Positions 7,534-16,751 are shown, counted from the first letter of the stretch. The stretch is 64,000 nt of DNA from Chloroflexota bacterium (GCA_016860845.1 BOKF01000001.1:186001-250000), one strand, 5' to 3'. Numbers and translations: made by a program. The notes: generated from the letters alone by a model not told the origin.

Positions 7534-10074
7534 ATGGCGGATTTAGTCGGCAAGACTGTAGGTAAATATCGCATCGTAGCCAGATTGGGTCGAGGGGGTA
7601 TGGCCGAAGTTTATAAAGCCTATCAGCCCGGCCTGGACCGCTATGTTGGTATTAAAGTTTTGCATGCCCACCTCGTTGACGACGCGGATTTTATCGGCAG
7701 ATTTGAGCGAGAGGCCCTGGCTGTCGGTAAATTGCGCCATCCCAACATTGTCCAAGCCGTTGATTTTGACCGTGAAGGCGATATGTACTTCATGGCTATG
7801 GAATTTATTGACGGCCCCACCCTTAAAGATGAATTAAAAGCTCGCCGCGCCGAAAACAAACCCTATACCTTGAAGGAAATTGCTCGCATTTTTACGGCGC
7901 TGTGCAGCGCGATAGATTACGCTCACTCGCGTAAGATGGTTCACCGTGATTTGAAACCGGCCAACGTGATGATCAACCAGGAGGGTGAGGTTGTTCTGAC
8001 CGATTTTGGCATTGCCCGGATCATGGGCGCGACCCAATATACCCAAACCGGCGCTTTATCGGGCACACCCGCGTATATGTCGCCGGAGCAGGGGCAGGGC
8101 GAGCGCGGCGACGAGCGCAGCGATATCTACTCTTTAGGCGTTATGCTTTATGAAATGGTTACCGGCGTGGTTCCCTACGACGGCGATACTCCCTTTGCCG
8201 TTATCATGAAGCATATTAGCGAACCGTTGCCGCTGCCAACGCGGGTTAATCCCAATATCCCCGAAAGTGTGGAGCGGGTCATCCTGAAGGCGATGAGCAA
8301 AAATCCGGAAGACCGCTATCAAACCGCCGGAGAAATGGCCAAGGGCTTACGTGATGCTATTGGCCTGGTTCCTGGTGAGGAAAACTTGCCGCTCCCGGTT
8401 GTGGCCCCCAAGCCGCAAATTCAGCAAATTGATCACACTACCGGCTTTGTCACCGCGGCTGAGAAGGCTGCGACCATGACTGCCGCTGATGGCGGTGGAG
8501 TTACAGTCGTAACACCCAGTGCTACAACCGGCACCCTCATCGCCCCCGCCAAAGGAGGATTATCGCTGCCGCTTATTATTGGGGGTGGTGTTGCCCTGCT
8601 GGTTTTGATCGGGATTATTGGCTTTTTTGCCTTTGTCGCTGGAGGCGGATCGGGCCGAGCGACCGAAACGGCTATTGCCATGTTGAATGCGACTCAAACG
8701 GCAGTAGCCATCGTCAATGTAACTGAAACGGCTGAGGCTGCGGTTCAGGCGACAGAAGTAGCCCAGGCGAACGCGCAGGCTACCGCCGACGCCGAAAGTG
8801 CTGCTCCGACCCAAACGGCGGCAGCGGCCATCGCTCAAGCTGAAGCGACAGCCGCCATGCAAACCGCAGTGGCTCAGGCGGCCGAAGGTGTTATTTCGGC
8901 TCAAAATGCAACGGCGACAGCGGGCGCCCTTGCGCTTGCGGCTACTAACGACGCCGTTACGGCGGAGGCTCTGGCTAATGCGACCCCCACTCCGGCAGTG
9001 ACAGATACTCCTGCCGCTACGGAAACTCCCACCGCTGTTCCGGCGACAGAAACTCCTACCCTGGCCCCGCCTACCGAAACTCCTACCCTCGGCCCTCCAA
9101 CCAATACGCCCACTCCGGCCCCGCCTACCGATACTCCTACTCCTGAGAGACCCGCTATATCTGGCAAGCTGGCTTTTCCCGTTGATAATGGGTCCGGCAG
9201 GTATGATGTTTTTATTTACTCTATCCCTGATGGCGCTCAGTTGGGCAAAATTGAAGGCGCTCGTCAGCCCAACTTCCGCCTCGACGGGGTCAAATTGCTT
9301 GTTAATGGCCAGGGGAGTGGCTTTGGCGAGAATGTAGCGCAAGCTAATCCGAACGGCGGTGTGGATGGGCAAGTGAGCGGCGCGCCGCAGGACTCTTTTC
9401 CATTCTATAAACCTGATGGCTCGACCCTGACCTACAGCAATCCTGAATTAGCCGTGGGGAGTGACGGTAACCGGCATGACTACTTGTTTGTGCAGTGTAG
9501 TCTCAGGCCGCCGAGCCAGGAGAGCGATAAGTGTGTAGAAATGAGTCAGTGGAACCTGATTGTCCCGGCAGGACAGGTTGGCGAGGTTCAGGGGCGCAAA
9601 CCGGTCTGGACGGCGGGTGATCGGCTTGTTTATAGTGGTTGTAATAGTTGGGCTGGCGGGGGGTCTTGTGGCATCTTCGGTGTTGGTTCCTGGGCAACCA
9701 AACGAACCAGTGGGGGAGAGACCCCGGTCAAGCTGGTGGACGGAGCCAGCGCCTTCCCAACTGACACCAAAAATGGAATGGTCGCTTTCCAATCGAGCGA
9801 GAGCGGCAACTGGGAAGCTTATGTTATGGCCGAGAATGGTGCGGGCGTGGTCAACATCTCGAACAGCCCTAACTCCAGTGACGGCCTGCCAACTCTATCC
9901 CCGGATGGTCAATGGGTCGCTTTTGTCTCTGATCGTGAAGGAACCTGGGCCATTTTTGTGGCTCCCAGCGGCGGTGGTCCGGCCCAAAAGTTGTTTGACT
10001 TTCCAAAGCCTAACCCCTGGGGCGCAGGTGGCGGTCGGGATTGGACCGAGGAACGCATATCCTGGGGCCAGTAA
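7534..10074 (+). CDS. receptor-type Ser/Thr protein kinase with C-terminal propeller
   Basis: 846 residues. The N-terminal Hanks-type kinase (about 10-275) is complete: LGRGGMAEVY glycine loop, YVGIKVL lysine, HRDLKPANVM catalytic loop, TDFGIAR, and MSPEQ. A TM helix (about 346-370, LPLIIGGGVALLVLIGIIGF) is followed by about 100 residues of Ala/Thr-rich heptad-like sequence with recurrent QTA/ATA, then TETPT/TPTP repeats (about 490-545) likely spanning the wall. A C-terminal propeller-like domain has LSPDGQWVAFVSD. It phosphorylates cytoplasmic proteins in response to an extracytoplasmic signal; targets are unknown. The last residues, WTEERISWGQ, resemble the end of the preceding gene, so the two sensor domains share ancestry. 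Confidence 0.92.
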   Translation: MADLVGKTVGKYRIVARLGRGGMAEVYKAYQPGLDRYVGIKVLHAHLVDDADFIGRFEREALAVGKLRHPNIVQAVDFDREGDMYFMAMEFIDGPTLKDELKARRAENKPYTLKEIARIFTALCSAIDYAHSRKMVHRDLKPANVMINQEGEVVLTDFGIARIMGATQYTQTGALSGTPAYMSPEQGQGERGDERSDIYSLGVMLYEMVTGVVPYDGDTPFAVIMKHISEPLPLPTRVNPNIPESVERVILKAMSKNPEDRYQTAGEMAKGLRDAIGLVPGEENLPLPVVAPKPQIQQIDHTTGFVTAAEKAATMTAADGGGVTVVTPSATTGTLIAPAKGGLSLPLIIGGGVALLVLIGIIGFFAFVAGGGSGRATETAIAMLNATQTAVAIVNVTETAEAAVQATEVAQANAQATADAESAAPTQTAAAAIAQAEATAAMQTAVAQAAEGVISAQNATATAGALALAATNDAVTAEALANATPTPAVTDTPAATETPTAVPATETPTLAPPTETPTLGPPTNTPTPAPPTDTPTPERPAISGKLAFPVDNGSGRYDVFIYSIPDGAQLGKIEGARQPNFRLDGVKLLVNGQGSGFGENVAQANPNGGVDGQVSGAPQDSFPFYKPDGSTLTYSNPELAVGSDGNRHDYLFVQCSLRPPSQESDKCVEMSQWNLIVPAGQVGEVQGRKPVWTAGDRLVYSGCNSWAGGGSCGIFGVGSWATKRTSGGETPVKLVDGASAFPTDTKNGMVAFQSSESGNWEAYVMAENGAGVVNISNSPNSSDGLPTLSPDGQWVAFVSDREGTWAIFVAPSGGGPAQKLFDFPKPNPWGAGGGRDWTEERISWGQ

Positions 10075-10094
10075 GCAGCTTCACCTTCTAAACG

Positions 10095-10135
10095 AAAAAG
10101 AGCCACCTCAGCAATTAGTTGAGATGGCTCTTTTT
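10095..10135. terminator. bidirectional intrinsic terminator between convergent genes
   Basis: AAAAAGAGCC...GGCTCTTTTT forms a stem of about 15 bp with one mismatch and an 8-base loop. A-rich and T-rich ends allow termination in both directions. It sits between the kinase stop (10074) and the Roadblock operon stop (10150). Confidence 0.85.
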
Positions 10136-10149
10136 GATTTAACGCACCT

Positions 10150-10542
10150 TTAATCAAAGATAGAAGCAATCATGTTGGCTGCCTGACGCATTGACAGGGT
10201 CACCAGGCCCAATTTGGCATCTGCAGGAATTAAGACGGCTAGAATGGTGTGGGTCCCGGCGTTAACTACTACCGTCGTGCGATTTTCCCCTTCAAGCAGG
10301 ATACGATTGAGCCGGCCTTGCTCTAAACGACTACTAAACTCTTCGGCCATATCAATCAGATCGGAAGCAACCAGAGCCACTGTATCATCGTCTTCATGGG
10401 GAATCCCAGAAGCCACATTCAAACCATCATCGCTTACAACCAAAGCACTGAGAATGTCAGGGTTGTGTGAAACCAGCTCATCCAGAACTTCCCGCAAAAG
10501 CTGGTTATTATCTTTTGGTTTTGCCTCGTCTGCTCCGGCCAT
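10150..10542 (-). CDS. Roadblock/LC7 domain protein
   Basis: 130 residues, nearly all one Roadblock/LC7 fold. It has the pattern SALVVSDDGLNVAS, then an amphipathic helix (LVASDLIDMAEEFSSRL), RILLEGENRTTVVVNAG and a final LGLVTLSMRQAANMI helix. Family members dimerise and regulate small Ras-like GTPases such as MglA. Its ATG overlaps the stop of the preceding paralogue by one base (TGATG), so the two are translationally coupled and probably pair as a heterodimer. No GTPase gene lies in the window. Confidence 0.82.
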   Translation of the reverse strand: MAGADEAKPKDNNQLLREVLDELVSHNPDILSALVVSDDGLNVASGIPHEDDDTVALVASDLIDMAEEFSSRLEQGRLNRILLEGENRTTVVVNAGTHTILAVLIPADAKLGLVTLSMRQAANMIASIFD

Positions 10543-10955
10543 CAGTTACCACTACCTTCTAAAATGCTGCTGATTTTTCCGGCGCTTTGTTGTAAAGCGT
10601 AAAGGACCAGACCCATTTTTGCCTCTCGCCCGACCATGACGGCCACAGAAGCGCGGCGGTTCGCCGGCACAACCAACATCCCCCCATCATTCCCTTCTAC
10701 CAGCAGGCGAATCATCTCGCCCTGGGCTAAACGGGAGAGGGTCCGTTCACCTAGGGCAATGAGCGTTGCGGCCATTGCTGCTACCTGCGGGCTGCTGGTT
10801 GGCCCTTCTTCGTCCATCTCGCTCTCATGGGGGGTGTAAGCGGCCACTACAAAACCTTCGATACTGACGATCACTGCTCCTTGCACCCCTTCTAACCTAG
10901 AACATAATTCTTTGAGTGCTTCTTCAAGAAGATCAGTTTTGTAGACTTGAACCAT
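10542..10955 (-). CDS. Roadblock/LC7 domain protein (paralogue)
   Basis: 137 residues with the same fold order as its neighbour: GAVIVSIEGFVVAAYTPHES, helix VAAMAATLIALGERTLSRL, MIRLLVEGNDGGMLVVPA, helix LGLVLYALQQSAGKISSIL. Shared hallmarks are an acidic helix, L(L/V)EG and a terminal Leu-rich helix. Its start abuts the stop of the upstream gene with no gap. A partner role in a GTPase-regulating heterodimer is inferred from the family, not shown. Confidence 0.82.
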   Translation of the reverse strand: MVQVYKTDLLEEALKELCSRLEGVQGAVIVSIEGFVVAAYTPHESEMDEEGPTSSPQVAAMAATLIALGERTLSRLAQGEMIRLLVEGNDGGMLVVPANRRASVAVMVGREAKMGLVLYALQQSAGKISSILEGSGN

Positions 10956-11243
10956 TCATGCTTCCATTTCTTGTTCAATAATGTGCCGGAGTGCCGCCAA
11001 TTTAGCCTCTACCTCCGCCAGAGATTGGCGCTGGGTGTGGCTGCGAATTAAATCTAGAATACCGCTCAATTCCTTTTCCAGATTTTTAAGGATTTCTTCG
11101 CGTTCGGCCTGAAATTCTTGATAATCTGAAACAGGCAATATCGTCGCTAAAGCACGTCCCCTATACTCAACGGTAAGCGGGCGGCTGTCAAGCAGTGTTT
11201 TAGAAATCTCGTTAATTATATTCTGCTTAACCTTGCTGTCCAT
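10956..11243 (-). CDS. small protein with Phd-like N-terminus and coiled coil
   Basis: 95 residues, first gene of the three-gene Roadblock operon. The N-terminal half (PLTVEYRGRALATILPVSDYQEF) resembles the Phd/YefM antitoxin fold. The rest (about residues 45-95) is highly charged helix with heptad spacing, a likely coiled coil. No toxin gene is adjacent, so an adaptor or DNA-binding role within the Roadblock operon is more plausible than a toxin-antitoxin role. No clear ribosome site precedes the ATG. Function unknown. Confidence 0.65.
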   Translation of the reverse strand: MDSKVKQNIINEISKTLLDSRPLTVEYRGRALATILPVSDYQEFQAEREEILKNLEKELSGILDLIRSHTQRQSLAEVEAKLAALRHIIEQEMEA

Positions 11244-11511
11244 TACTATTTTAGATTTTGAGGAGTCGTGTTGGTTTGACTAAATTTTTAAACCCTAAAA
11301 CAGACCCTCTCAGGCGCAACGAGTTCTTGCCCCAGATAGTAGACCTTACAACTGGTTACGAAATGCGATTTTAAACCTCAAGATCAAGAAAGGTTTGGTT
11401 GTACGACGGAATTTTTTAAGGAGGCCCGACTTGATAATCTGATTATATCTCACAAGCTGGATGAGGGCAATAGGATGGAGTCACTAATATCAGTTTTTGA
11501 GACACAATTAA
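11244..11511. other. intergenic region upstream of the Roadblock operon
   Basis: The gap between the operon start (11243) and the next gene's stop (11571) is 327 bases. It must hold the operon promoter on the minus strand, but I see no good -35/-10 pair. An isolated AAGGAGG on the plus strand (about 11418-11424) is not followed by a usable reading frame. The far end carries the terminator listed separately. Confidence 0.4.
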
Positions 11512-11550
11512 AAAAACGGTATGTCTACCAGGCATAGACACCCCGTTTTT
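11512..11550 (-). terminator. intrinsic terminator of the TPR kinase gene
   Basis: On the minus strand AAAAACGG..TGTCTA pairs with TAGACA..CCGTTTTT (14 of 16 pairs, 7-base loop), 21 bases past the stop and ending in a T-run on either strand. Confidence 0.8.
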
Positions 11551-11570
11551 CAATGAAGAAGTTAATAACT

Positions 11571-14324
11571 CTAAGGAACCCAGACAAACGTCCTGATTTT
11601 GCTCTGTAAGCTAACCGGCAAATCAATGTTGTTTTTGGAAAAAGCGGCCGTATTCGCTTTTCTAACCGTCACATACCAGCGAAAACGGTCGCCTCCTGCC
11701 CGCCCCACCCCTATATCGGGTGGAATTTGGATCCGCGTTTCGGTGGTTGCTGTGCCCCAGTAAACAAAATCATTGCCGAAAATGTACTGGATCGTCAGAT
11801 CGTAATACTCATCTGAAGCCAATTGCCCCACAGTCTCCCACTCCAAGAAAACTTTGGTCAATTCTCCGGCAAAAAAGGCGTCATCAGCAGGCTCCACCAG
11901 CTCAGGCTCGCCGTATTTGAGGGCGACCGCTTCAGGAGTTCTGCTAGGCGCTGGCTCAGGGGTTGGGGTAGCTTCCACCTGACTTCCGGCGCTTTCCTTC
12001 GTTTTAACAGGTTGTGGCGTCGGTTGGGCCGGCTGCTGGCTGAACGAAAGCAGCAATTCAGCGCGGCGAGTTTGGGCCGCACTCGGATCGTCAACATTTA
12101 AGCCCAGGGCGGCTTCGTAATCACTCAATGCGCCAACGATTTCGGCGGATTCGCGCCGGGTATCCCCCCGTTTCAAATAAGCGGTATACAATAAGTTTTT
12201 GGCATCGCCCCCCGCGTAATCAGGCTCCACGGCCACGACCGGGGTCAAGATACGGATGAGGGACTCAGGATCGCTCGGTGGGGTATCAAGAGCTTCAAGG
12301 TAAGCGGTAGCCCGCTCGGCCTGATCTCGCAAATCGGTTCGGCGGGGGCAGGCTTCGGCCCCCGCTTCAAAATCAGCCAGGGCGGTTTTTACCTCTGTTG
12401 GTTTGTCTTTTGAAGCAATATTGCCCAGGGTTTCCAAACCTCTGGCGGCATAAGCATCACACAGAAGCGAAGCAACCTGAGCCTTTTGGTAAGCGGTATC
12501 ACGCGAACTGATCGTGGTCAAAATCTCAATCGCTTTAGACCATTCCAGACCATCTACGGCTGTTTGAGCCTCATTGAGCATAAGCGCCAGGGCGTCGGCG
12601 GTAGGAGTTGGCGTGGGGGCTAGTGTTGGGGTCGAGGTAGGAGCAGGTGTGGCTGTCGGGCTGGCAGTAGGGCTGGCAGTAGGGGTGGCGACAAGTTCCC
12701 GCCTAAGACTGGCAGCATCGGCGTAATCCGGATCCTCCTTCAGAATTTGATCCAGCAGAACAACAGCCTCCTTTTGGTTTCCATTAGCAATCGCCTGTTG
12801 GGCTTCTTCATAAAACAACTTTAATTGATCCCGGCCCACCTGATTCTCTTCGGCGGCCGAAGGAACTAAATTGCCAAGCGCTACCAAAACCAGAAGAAAA
12901 ATAGCCACAAGGCCCATGGCAATTAAACCCCAGCGCCAGGCCGTATTTTGGGCCATAGTTTGGGTAAACTTTTGACCTAACGTTGGATTATTGAAGCGTT
13001 CCGCCTGGGCTAAAAGCTGGTCAACCCGCTGGTAGCCGGGCGAGAGATTTTTAACATCCTGAAAAGCTTCGATGGCGCTGCTCCAACGCCGGGCTTCAAA
13101 AAAAGCCATCCCCTCATTGTAACGGGTAATGACCAACTGCCGGCCATTTTCTATCTCCAGGGCGCGGCGAGCCTCGACCAACAATTTGCCGGTATCTTCA
13201 AAGTTTGGTTCAATTTCAATGATACCGGTGAGATTATTAATCGCCTCTTCCCATTGGTTCTTCTTCATGGCACGCTTGGCGGCGTTATAGAGGGAGATTA
13301 AAAAGGCTTCTTGTTCGGCTTCAGCCAATTTTTGACGAGCTTCAGGGTGGGCCGGATCAAGGGTGAGGGTTTGATTCAATAAATCGGCGGCGCGGGCCCA
13401 CTCTGCTACCTTCATCGCATCCAGCGCCCGCTGGAAAAGACTCTCAGCCAGCAGGGCCGGATCGAAAGGAACAACGGGCTGGGTATCAAAGGAATGATCC
13501 GGGACAGGCTTACCGGCCAAAACAGCAGCGATAGCCTGGCGCAGCATGGTCGGCGTTTGGAAACGATCACGAGGCCGTTTGGCGACCATACGTTTAAGCA
13601 ACTCGCCTACATTGGCTGGAATGTCGCTTTCAGGCAGCTCGATGGGGGGCGGCTCATTGGCAATGTGTTTACTGATAATAGACCAGGGACTTTTGGCGTC
13701 AAAGGGAATGCTGCCGCTCAATAGTTCGTACAGCACAATCCCGGAGGAATAAATATCGGAGCGAATATCCACTTCTTCGCCCATAGCTTGCTCAGGCGAA
13801 ACGTAATAAGGCGAACCAATAAAGCCGGATTGGGTGAGCGAGGGCAAAGTGGGAATACGAGCGATACCAAAATCAAGCACTTTGAGCAGCCCATCATCAT
13901 TCAGCATCATATTCTGAGGCTTGATGTCGCGATGAACTACTCCATGCCGGTGCGCATGTTCCAGGGCGGTAGCCAACTGATCAATGATTTCGAGAGCCTC
14001 TTTCCAGGGAAACGGACCTTTGATATTGAGGGTGGTCCGCAAATCCTGGCCCTCGATGTACTCCATGATCAGGTAGTAAATATCGCGGTCAGCGCCATAA
14101 TCCAGAACCCGCACAATGTGCGGGTCGGTCATCGAGCTGGCCAATTTAGCTTCACGGTTAAATCGCTGGATGTAAGCTAAATCTTCGCCGAATTGGGGAT
14201 ATAAAATTTTGGCGGCAACGAGTTGGTTATCTTTGTTATCTTCGGCCAAATATACCCAAGCCATACCCCCGCTGCCAATTTCGCGGAGAACTCGATAACG
14301 ATTGCCCAGGATTTTGCCGATCAA
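11571..14324 (-). CDS. receptor-type Ser/Thr protein kinase with TPR-like repeats
   Basis: 917 residues from a TTG at 14324. The frame extends to an ATG at 14402, but that ATG sits at the predicted transcription start, while TTG 14324 has AGGAG six bases ahead and gives MIGKILGNRYRVLREIG, the usual kinase beginning. The kinase domain (about 5-270) has GSGGMAWVYLAED, VHRDIKPQNMML, VLDFGIARI and VSPEQ. Repeated helical TPR-like units lie on both sides of a TM helix (WGLIAMGLVAIFLLVLVAL), with a Thr-Pro linker outside. The last 100 residues are an Ig/fibronectin-like beta domain (LEWETVG...RWYVTVRKA). Divergently arranged with the Roadblock operon's kinase neighbour, suggesting a shared signalling block. 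Confidence 0.9.
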   Translation of the reverse strand: MIGKILGNRYRVLREIGSGGMAWVYLAEDNKDNQLVAAKILYPQFGEDLAYIQRFNREAKLASSMTDPHIVRVLDYGADRDIYYLIMEYIEGQDLRTTLNIKGPFPWKEALEIIDQLATALEHAHRHGVVHRDIKPQNMMLNDDGLLKVLDFGIARIPTLPSLTQSGFIGSPYYVSPEQAMGEEVDIRSDIYSSGIVLYELLSGSIPFDAKSPWSIISKHIANEPPPIELPESDIPANVGELLKRMVAKRPRDRFQTPTMLRQAIAAVLAGKPVPDHSFDTQPVVPFDPALLAESLFQRALDAMKVAEWARAADLLNQTLTLDPAHPEARQKLAEAEQEAFLISLYNAAKRAMKKNQWEEAINNLTGIIEIEPNFEDTGKLLVEARRALEIENGRQLVITRYNEGMAFFEARRWSSAIEAFQDVKNLSPGYQRVDQLLAQAERFNNPTLGQKFTQTMAQNTAWRWGLIAMGLVAIFLLVLVALGNLVPSAAEENQVGRDQLKLFYEEAQQAIANGNQKEAVVLLDQILKEDPDYADAASLRRELVATPTASPTASPTATPAPTSTPTLAPTPTPTADALALMLNEAQTAVDGLEWSKAIEILTTISSRDTAYQKAQVASLLCDAYAARGLETLGNIASKDKPTEVKTALADFEAGAEACPRRTDLRDQAERATAYLEALDTPPSDPESLIRILTPVVAVEPDYAGGDAKNLLYTAYLKRGDTRRESAEIVGALSDYEAALGLNVDDPSAAQTRRAELLLSFSQQPAQPTPQPVKTKESAGSQVEATPTPEPAPSRTPEAVALKYGEPELVEPADDAFFAGELTKVFLEWETVGQLASDEYYDLTIQYIFGNDFVYWGTATTETRIQIPPDIGVGRAGGDRFRWYVTVRKANTAAFSKNNIDLPVSLQSKIRTFVWVP

Positions 14325-14407
14325 GGTGCGCTCCTGCACTACACGGTAGGATAATATTTCGTCAGTTGAACGAGTGACCAGATCAAGAGAAGAGGCACGC
14401 ATGGGTG

Positions 14408-14436
14408 ATTATACTCCACATAGAATAGATAGCCAA
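14408..14436 (-). promoter_or_regulatory. promoter of the TPR kinase gene
   Basis: Minus-strand TTGGCT (14436-14431), 17-bp spacer, TATAAT (14413-14408). The predicted start site falls on the ATG at about 14402, which supports the downstream TTG start at 14324 with a leader of about 77 bases. Confidence 0.7.
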
Positions 14437-14574
14437 GCCTAAAAATAATAAATTGACCCCTGTTAAACGAGCCAAAGGTACTGCATTTCTTGCTACTATT
14501 CAATAGAGGATCACCTTTATCTTAACACGGCAAGATTTGAATCCGGTTTGAGATGTATATCACAAAGATGCAGA

Positions 14575-15576
14575 TTACTCCTGGCGCAATTGCCAGTGCA
14601 ATTCGGGCTGGCTGGCTAAACGAGCCAAACGCCACTGCCAACCGGCCGGGTAGCCCAGCATTTTAGCCAAATCGCCCGTAATCCTGATGATGGGAATCCA
14701 GACAACAGCCTGGAGTTTTTCCATGAAGGAGAGATTTTGCCACAAGCGAGGCAAGCGGCGATAGGGAGGGTAAAACATGCCTAACGCACCCAAAATACCT
14801 CCCCCTACACCCCACCAGGGCGAGACGCCTATCGTTAAAATGAGCAAGAGCGGCAGCGCCGCCAGGTAGGTGAGATAGCGGATGGCATGCCGTTTGCGCC
14901 ATAAATCGGCCTTACCGTCACCCCGAGCATACTGATAGTACTGCCTAAAAAAGGCCGGCAAACTGCTGCGGGGCCGAAAATAAACCACGGCCTGGGGAGC
15001 AAAAGCAAAAGGCCCCACCTTCTCCCGTAAGCGAAAATCAAAAATCAGGTCTTCACAGTAATCCAACCACTCCGGGTAGCGACCGGCAGTTTGCCAGCTC
15101 GACTTTAGAAAAGCGATGGAGCGGCTGCTGGGCAAAAAAGTAGCCGGGTTAATATCTGACAGAGCTGGCAGGACCGTAGCACCCATTGCCACCTCAAAAG
15201 CTGTCTGCGGGTCAGGCGCAAAAAAGCCGGATACTACGGCCACGCCGGGGTTAGCCTGGAACGGTTTGAGCAGTTCCTCCAACCAATGTGGGTCTAAACG
15301 GACTCCAGCATCGGTGCTGGCGATGATCGGCCCGGCTGCGGCCTCAATGGCGATGTTGCGCCCCCGGCTGATATTTGCCCCCGGTTCGACGATGACTCGC
15401 AGCGGCATTCGCTGCGCCGCATACCGCTGCAAAACAGCAACCGTGCCATCGCTGGAGCCGCCATCAACAAAGATGATCTCAGCGGGGGGATGGGTTTGCT
15501 CGGCCAGGGAGTCGAGCAGCTTTTGGATCGCTGGCCCTTCGTTCAGGACCGTGCAAATAACAGAAACTTTGACCAC
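14575..15576 (-). CDS. family 2 glycosyltransferase
   Basis: 333 residues. The GT-A fold begins at once (VSVICTVLNEGPAIQKLLDS), followed by EIIFVDGGSSDGT, the nucleotide-sugar region, ASTDAGVRLD (DxD-like) and a later DYCEDLIFDFRLRE acceptor-side motif. The C-terminal third has two or three hydrophobic segments (YLAALPLLLILTIGVSPWW and others), so the enzyme is membrane-associated. Expected to transfer a sugar in glycolipid or exopolysaccharide synthesis; donor and acceptor unknown. Divergent from the SH3b gene across a 100-bp gap. Confidence 0.85.
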   Translation of the reverse strand: MVKVSVICTVLNEGPAIQKLLDSLAEQTHPPAEIIFVDGGSSDGTVAVLQRYAAQRMPLRVIVEPGANISRGRNIAIEAAAGPIIASTDAGVRLDPHWLEELLKPFQANPGVAVVSGFFAPDPQTAFEVAMGATVLPALSDINPATFLPSSRSIAFLKSSWQTAGRYPEWLDYCEDLIFDFRLREKVGPFAFAPQAVVYFRPRSSLPAFFRQYYQYARGDGKADLWRKRHAIRYLTYLAALPLLLILTIGVSPWWGVGGGILGALGMFYPPYRRLPRLWQNLSFMEKLQAVVWIPIIRITGDLAKMLGYPAGWQWRLARLASQPELHWQLRQE

Positions 15577-15621
15577 GGTGATAATTTGAGACGACTCGGA
15601 TTATGTCTACAAAAAATTATG

Positions 15622-15630
15622 TGGTATAAT
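15622..15630 (+). promoter_or_regulatory. extended -10 promoter of the SH3b gene
   Basis: TGG-TATAAT (15622-15630) with a poor -35 (TTATGT). GGAGG at 15662-15666 is the ribosome site for ATG 15677. Confidence 0.6.
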
Positions 15631-15676
15631 GATTATGGTAAGTGAGGTTCTTCAAATAGGTGGAGGTGGCTAACCA

Positions 15677-16648
15677 ATGAAGGCTCGATATTGGAGTTTA
15701 GCCATAATTTTAATTTTAGTCAACTATTTGATTTTTGCCGCCCTCTTCAGCCGACTGGTTGACTCAGACTTTGGGGGGAAACGTTCGACGCGCACGCCCG
15801 CGCCTACCTTTACCCCGGCTCCAGCTCAACCTCCAGCCATCATCATCCCAACGCCCACCCCCGTGCCAGCCGTGCCGACACCCACCGCCACCCGTGTTTT
15901 AGCTCCCGCTAATGCCGGCACTCAACCCGAAAACGCTTCGCCGGATAGTGCGGCGGCCCAGCCGGAGGTTGAGCCGCAGTTGGTGGCTCCAGGCACGGTG
16001 AATATTCGTTCCGGCCCTGGCACCAATTATCAGGTTATTGGCGCCTTGAATGCCAATGCCCCGGTCCAGGTAACTGGCCGCAATCAAGATGCCTCATGGT
16101 GGCAGATCGAGATTAACAACGGCGCGATAGGTTGGGTAGCCAGCAGCGTGGTCAGCGCCAGCAACACCGAGACAGTCCCCGCTGTCGAAGCGCCTCCGCC
16201 GCCCGTAGCAGCCGCGCCGGCCGCAGTTGCCGTTCAACCCGCGGCTGACGCGCCGCCGCCCGCCCCCGAAAAGCCGAAGTATCAATTCGAGCCGACCGGC
16301 TGGTACGATGATGGTAACGCCGGTTTGACCCGCTTTTTGGGAGACATCAAAGATGTCAACGGCAATCCGGTCAATGGTGTCTTTGTGCAGGCCAAGTGCG
16401 GTAATTTTTCGGCTATCTCCTTTCCCTCCGGCCCGGTTGGCTGGGGACAGTTCCGAGAGGGCGCCGATTGGCCGGCCGGTTTTTATGACTTAACTGTTGA
16501 TACCAAGCCCGTCCCCTGTATCTGGACCTTGACCGTCGTTGATACGGATGACCGCCAGACGATTAAGGCGGTTCTGTCAGAGTCCGTCCCCGTCGAAATT
16601 ACCGCAGAAAAGTCAATCGTCACCGCCAATTGGCGGAAGAACTGGTAA
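15677..16648 (+). CDS. secreted or anchored SH3b-domain protein
   Basis: 323 residues. An N-terminal TM/signal anchor (about 7-27) is followed by a Thr-Pro-rich linker. A bacterial SH3 domain (about 110-160: VNIRSGPGTNYQVIGAL...GWVASSVV) normally binds cell-wall peptides. After an Ala/Pro linker comes a C-terminal beta domain (about 205-300, DVNGNPVNGVFVQAKCG) resembling a carboxypeptidase-regulatory or transthyretin-like fold. It probably sits outside the membrane on peptidoglycan. Function beyond binding is unknown. Confidence 0.75.
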   Translation: MKARYWSLAIILILVNYLIFAALFSRLVDSDFGGKRSTRTPAPTFTPAPAQPPAIIIPTPTPVPAVPTPTATRVLAPANAGTQPENASPDSAAAQPEVEPQLVAPGTVNIRSGPGTNYQVIGALNANAPVQVTGRNQDASWWQIEINNGAIGWVASSVVSASNTETVPAVEAPPPPVAAAPAAVAVQPAADAPPPAPEKPKYQFEPTGWYDDGNAGLTRFLGDIKDVNGNPVNGVFVQAKCGNFSAISFPSGPVGWGQFREGADWPAGFYDLTVDTKPVPCIWTLTVVDTDDRQTIKAVLSESVPVEITAEKSIVTANWRKNW

Positions 16649-16751
16649 ACAGAAGATAGAAGATGGTAGATAGTAGATCGCAGATGGAAGATCACTGATA
16701 ATTTCCCTTCTATCCTCAATCTTCTATCTTCCATTCACTATCTTCAGTCTT
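16649..16751. repeat. hairpin repeat (GAAGATAGAAGAT family)
   Basis: Degenerate tandem units of AGAAGATAGA/GTAGAT on the left and CTTCTATCTTCCAT units on the right fill the entire gap between the convergent SH3b and GT39-like genes and can fold back on each other. Confidence 0.65.

Noticed and set aside
8640..9150. Periodic Ala/Thr and Thr-Pro coding repeats in the kinase gene, considered as a CRISPR or tandem repeat array
   Set aside because: Units are irregular, in frame, and encode a low-complexity linker; no constant repeat with unique spacers.
11418..11484. Small gene after the AAGGAGG at 11418
   Set aside because: The nearest possible frames (TTG at about 11430, ATG at 11461) stop after 3 and 8 codons; no gene is supported.
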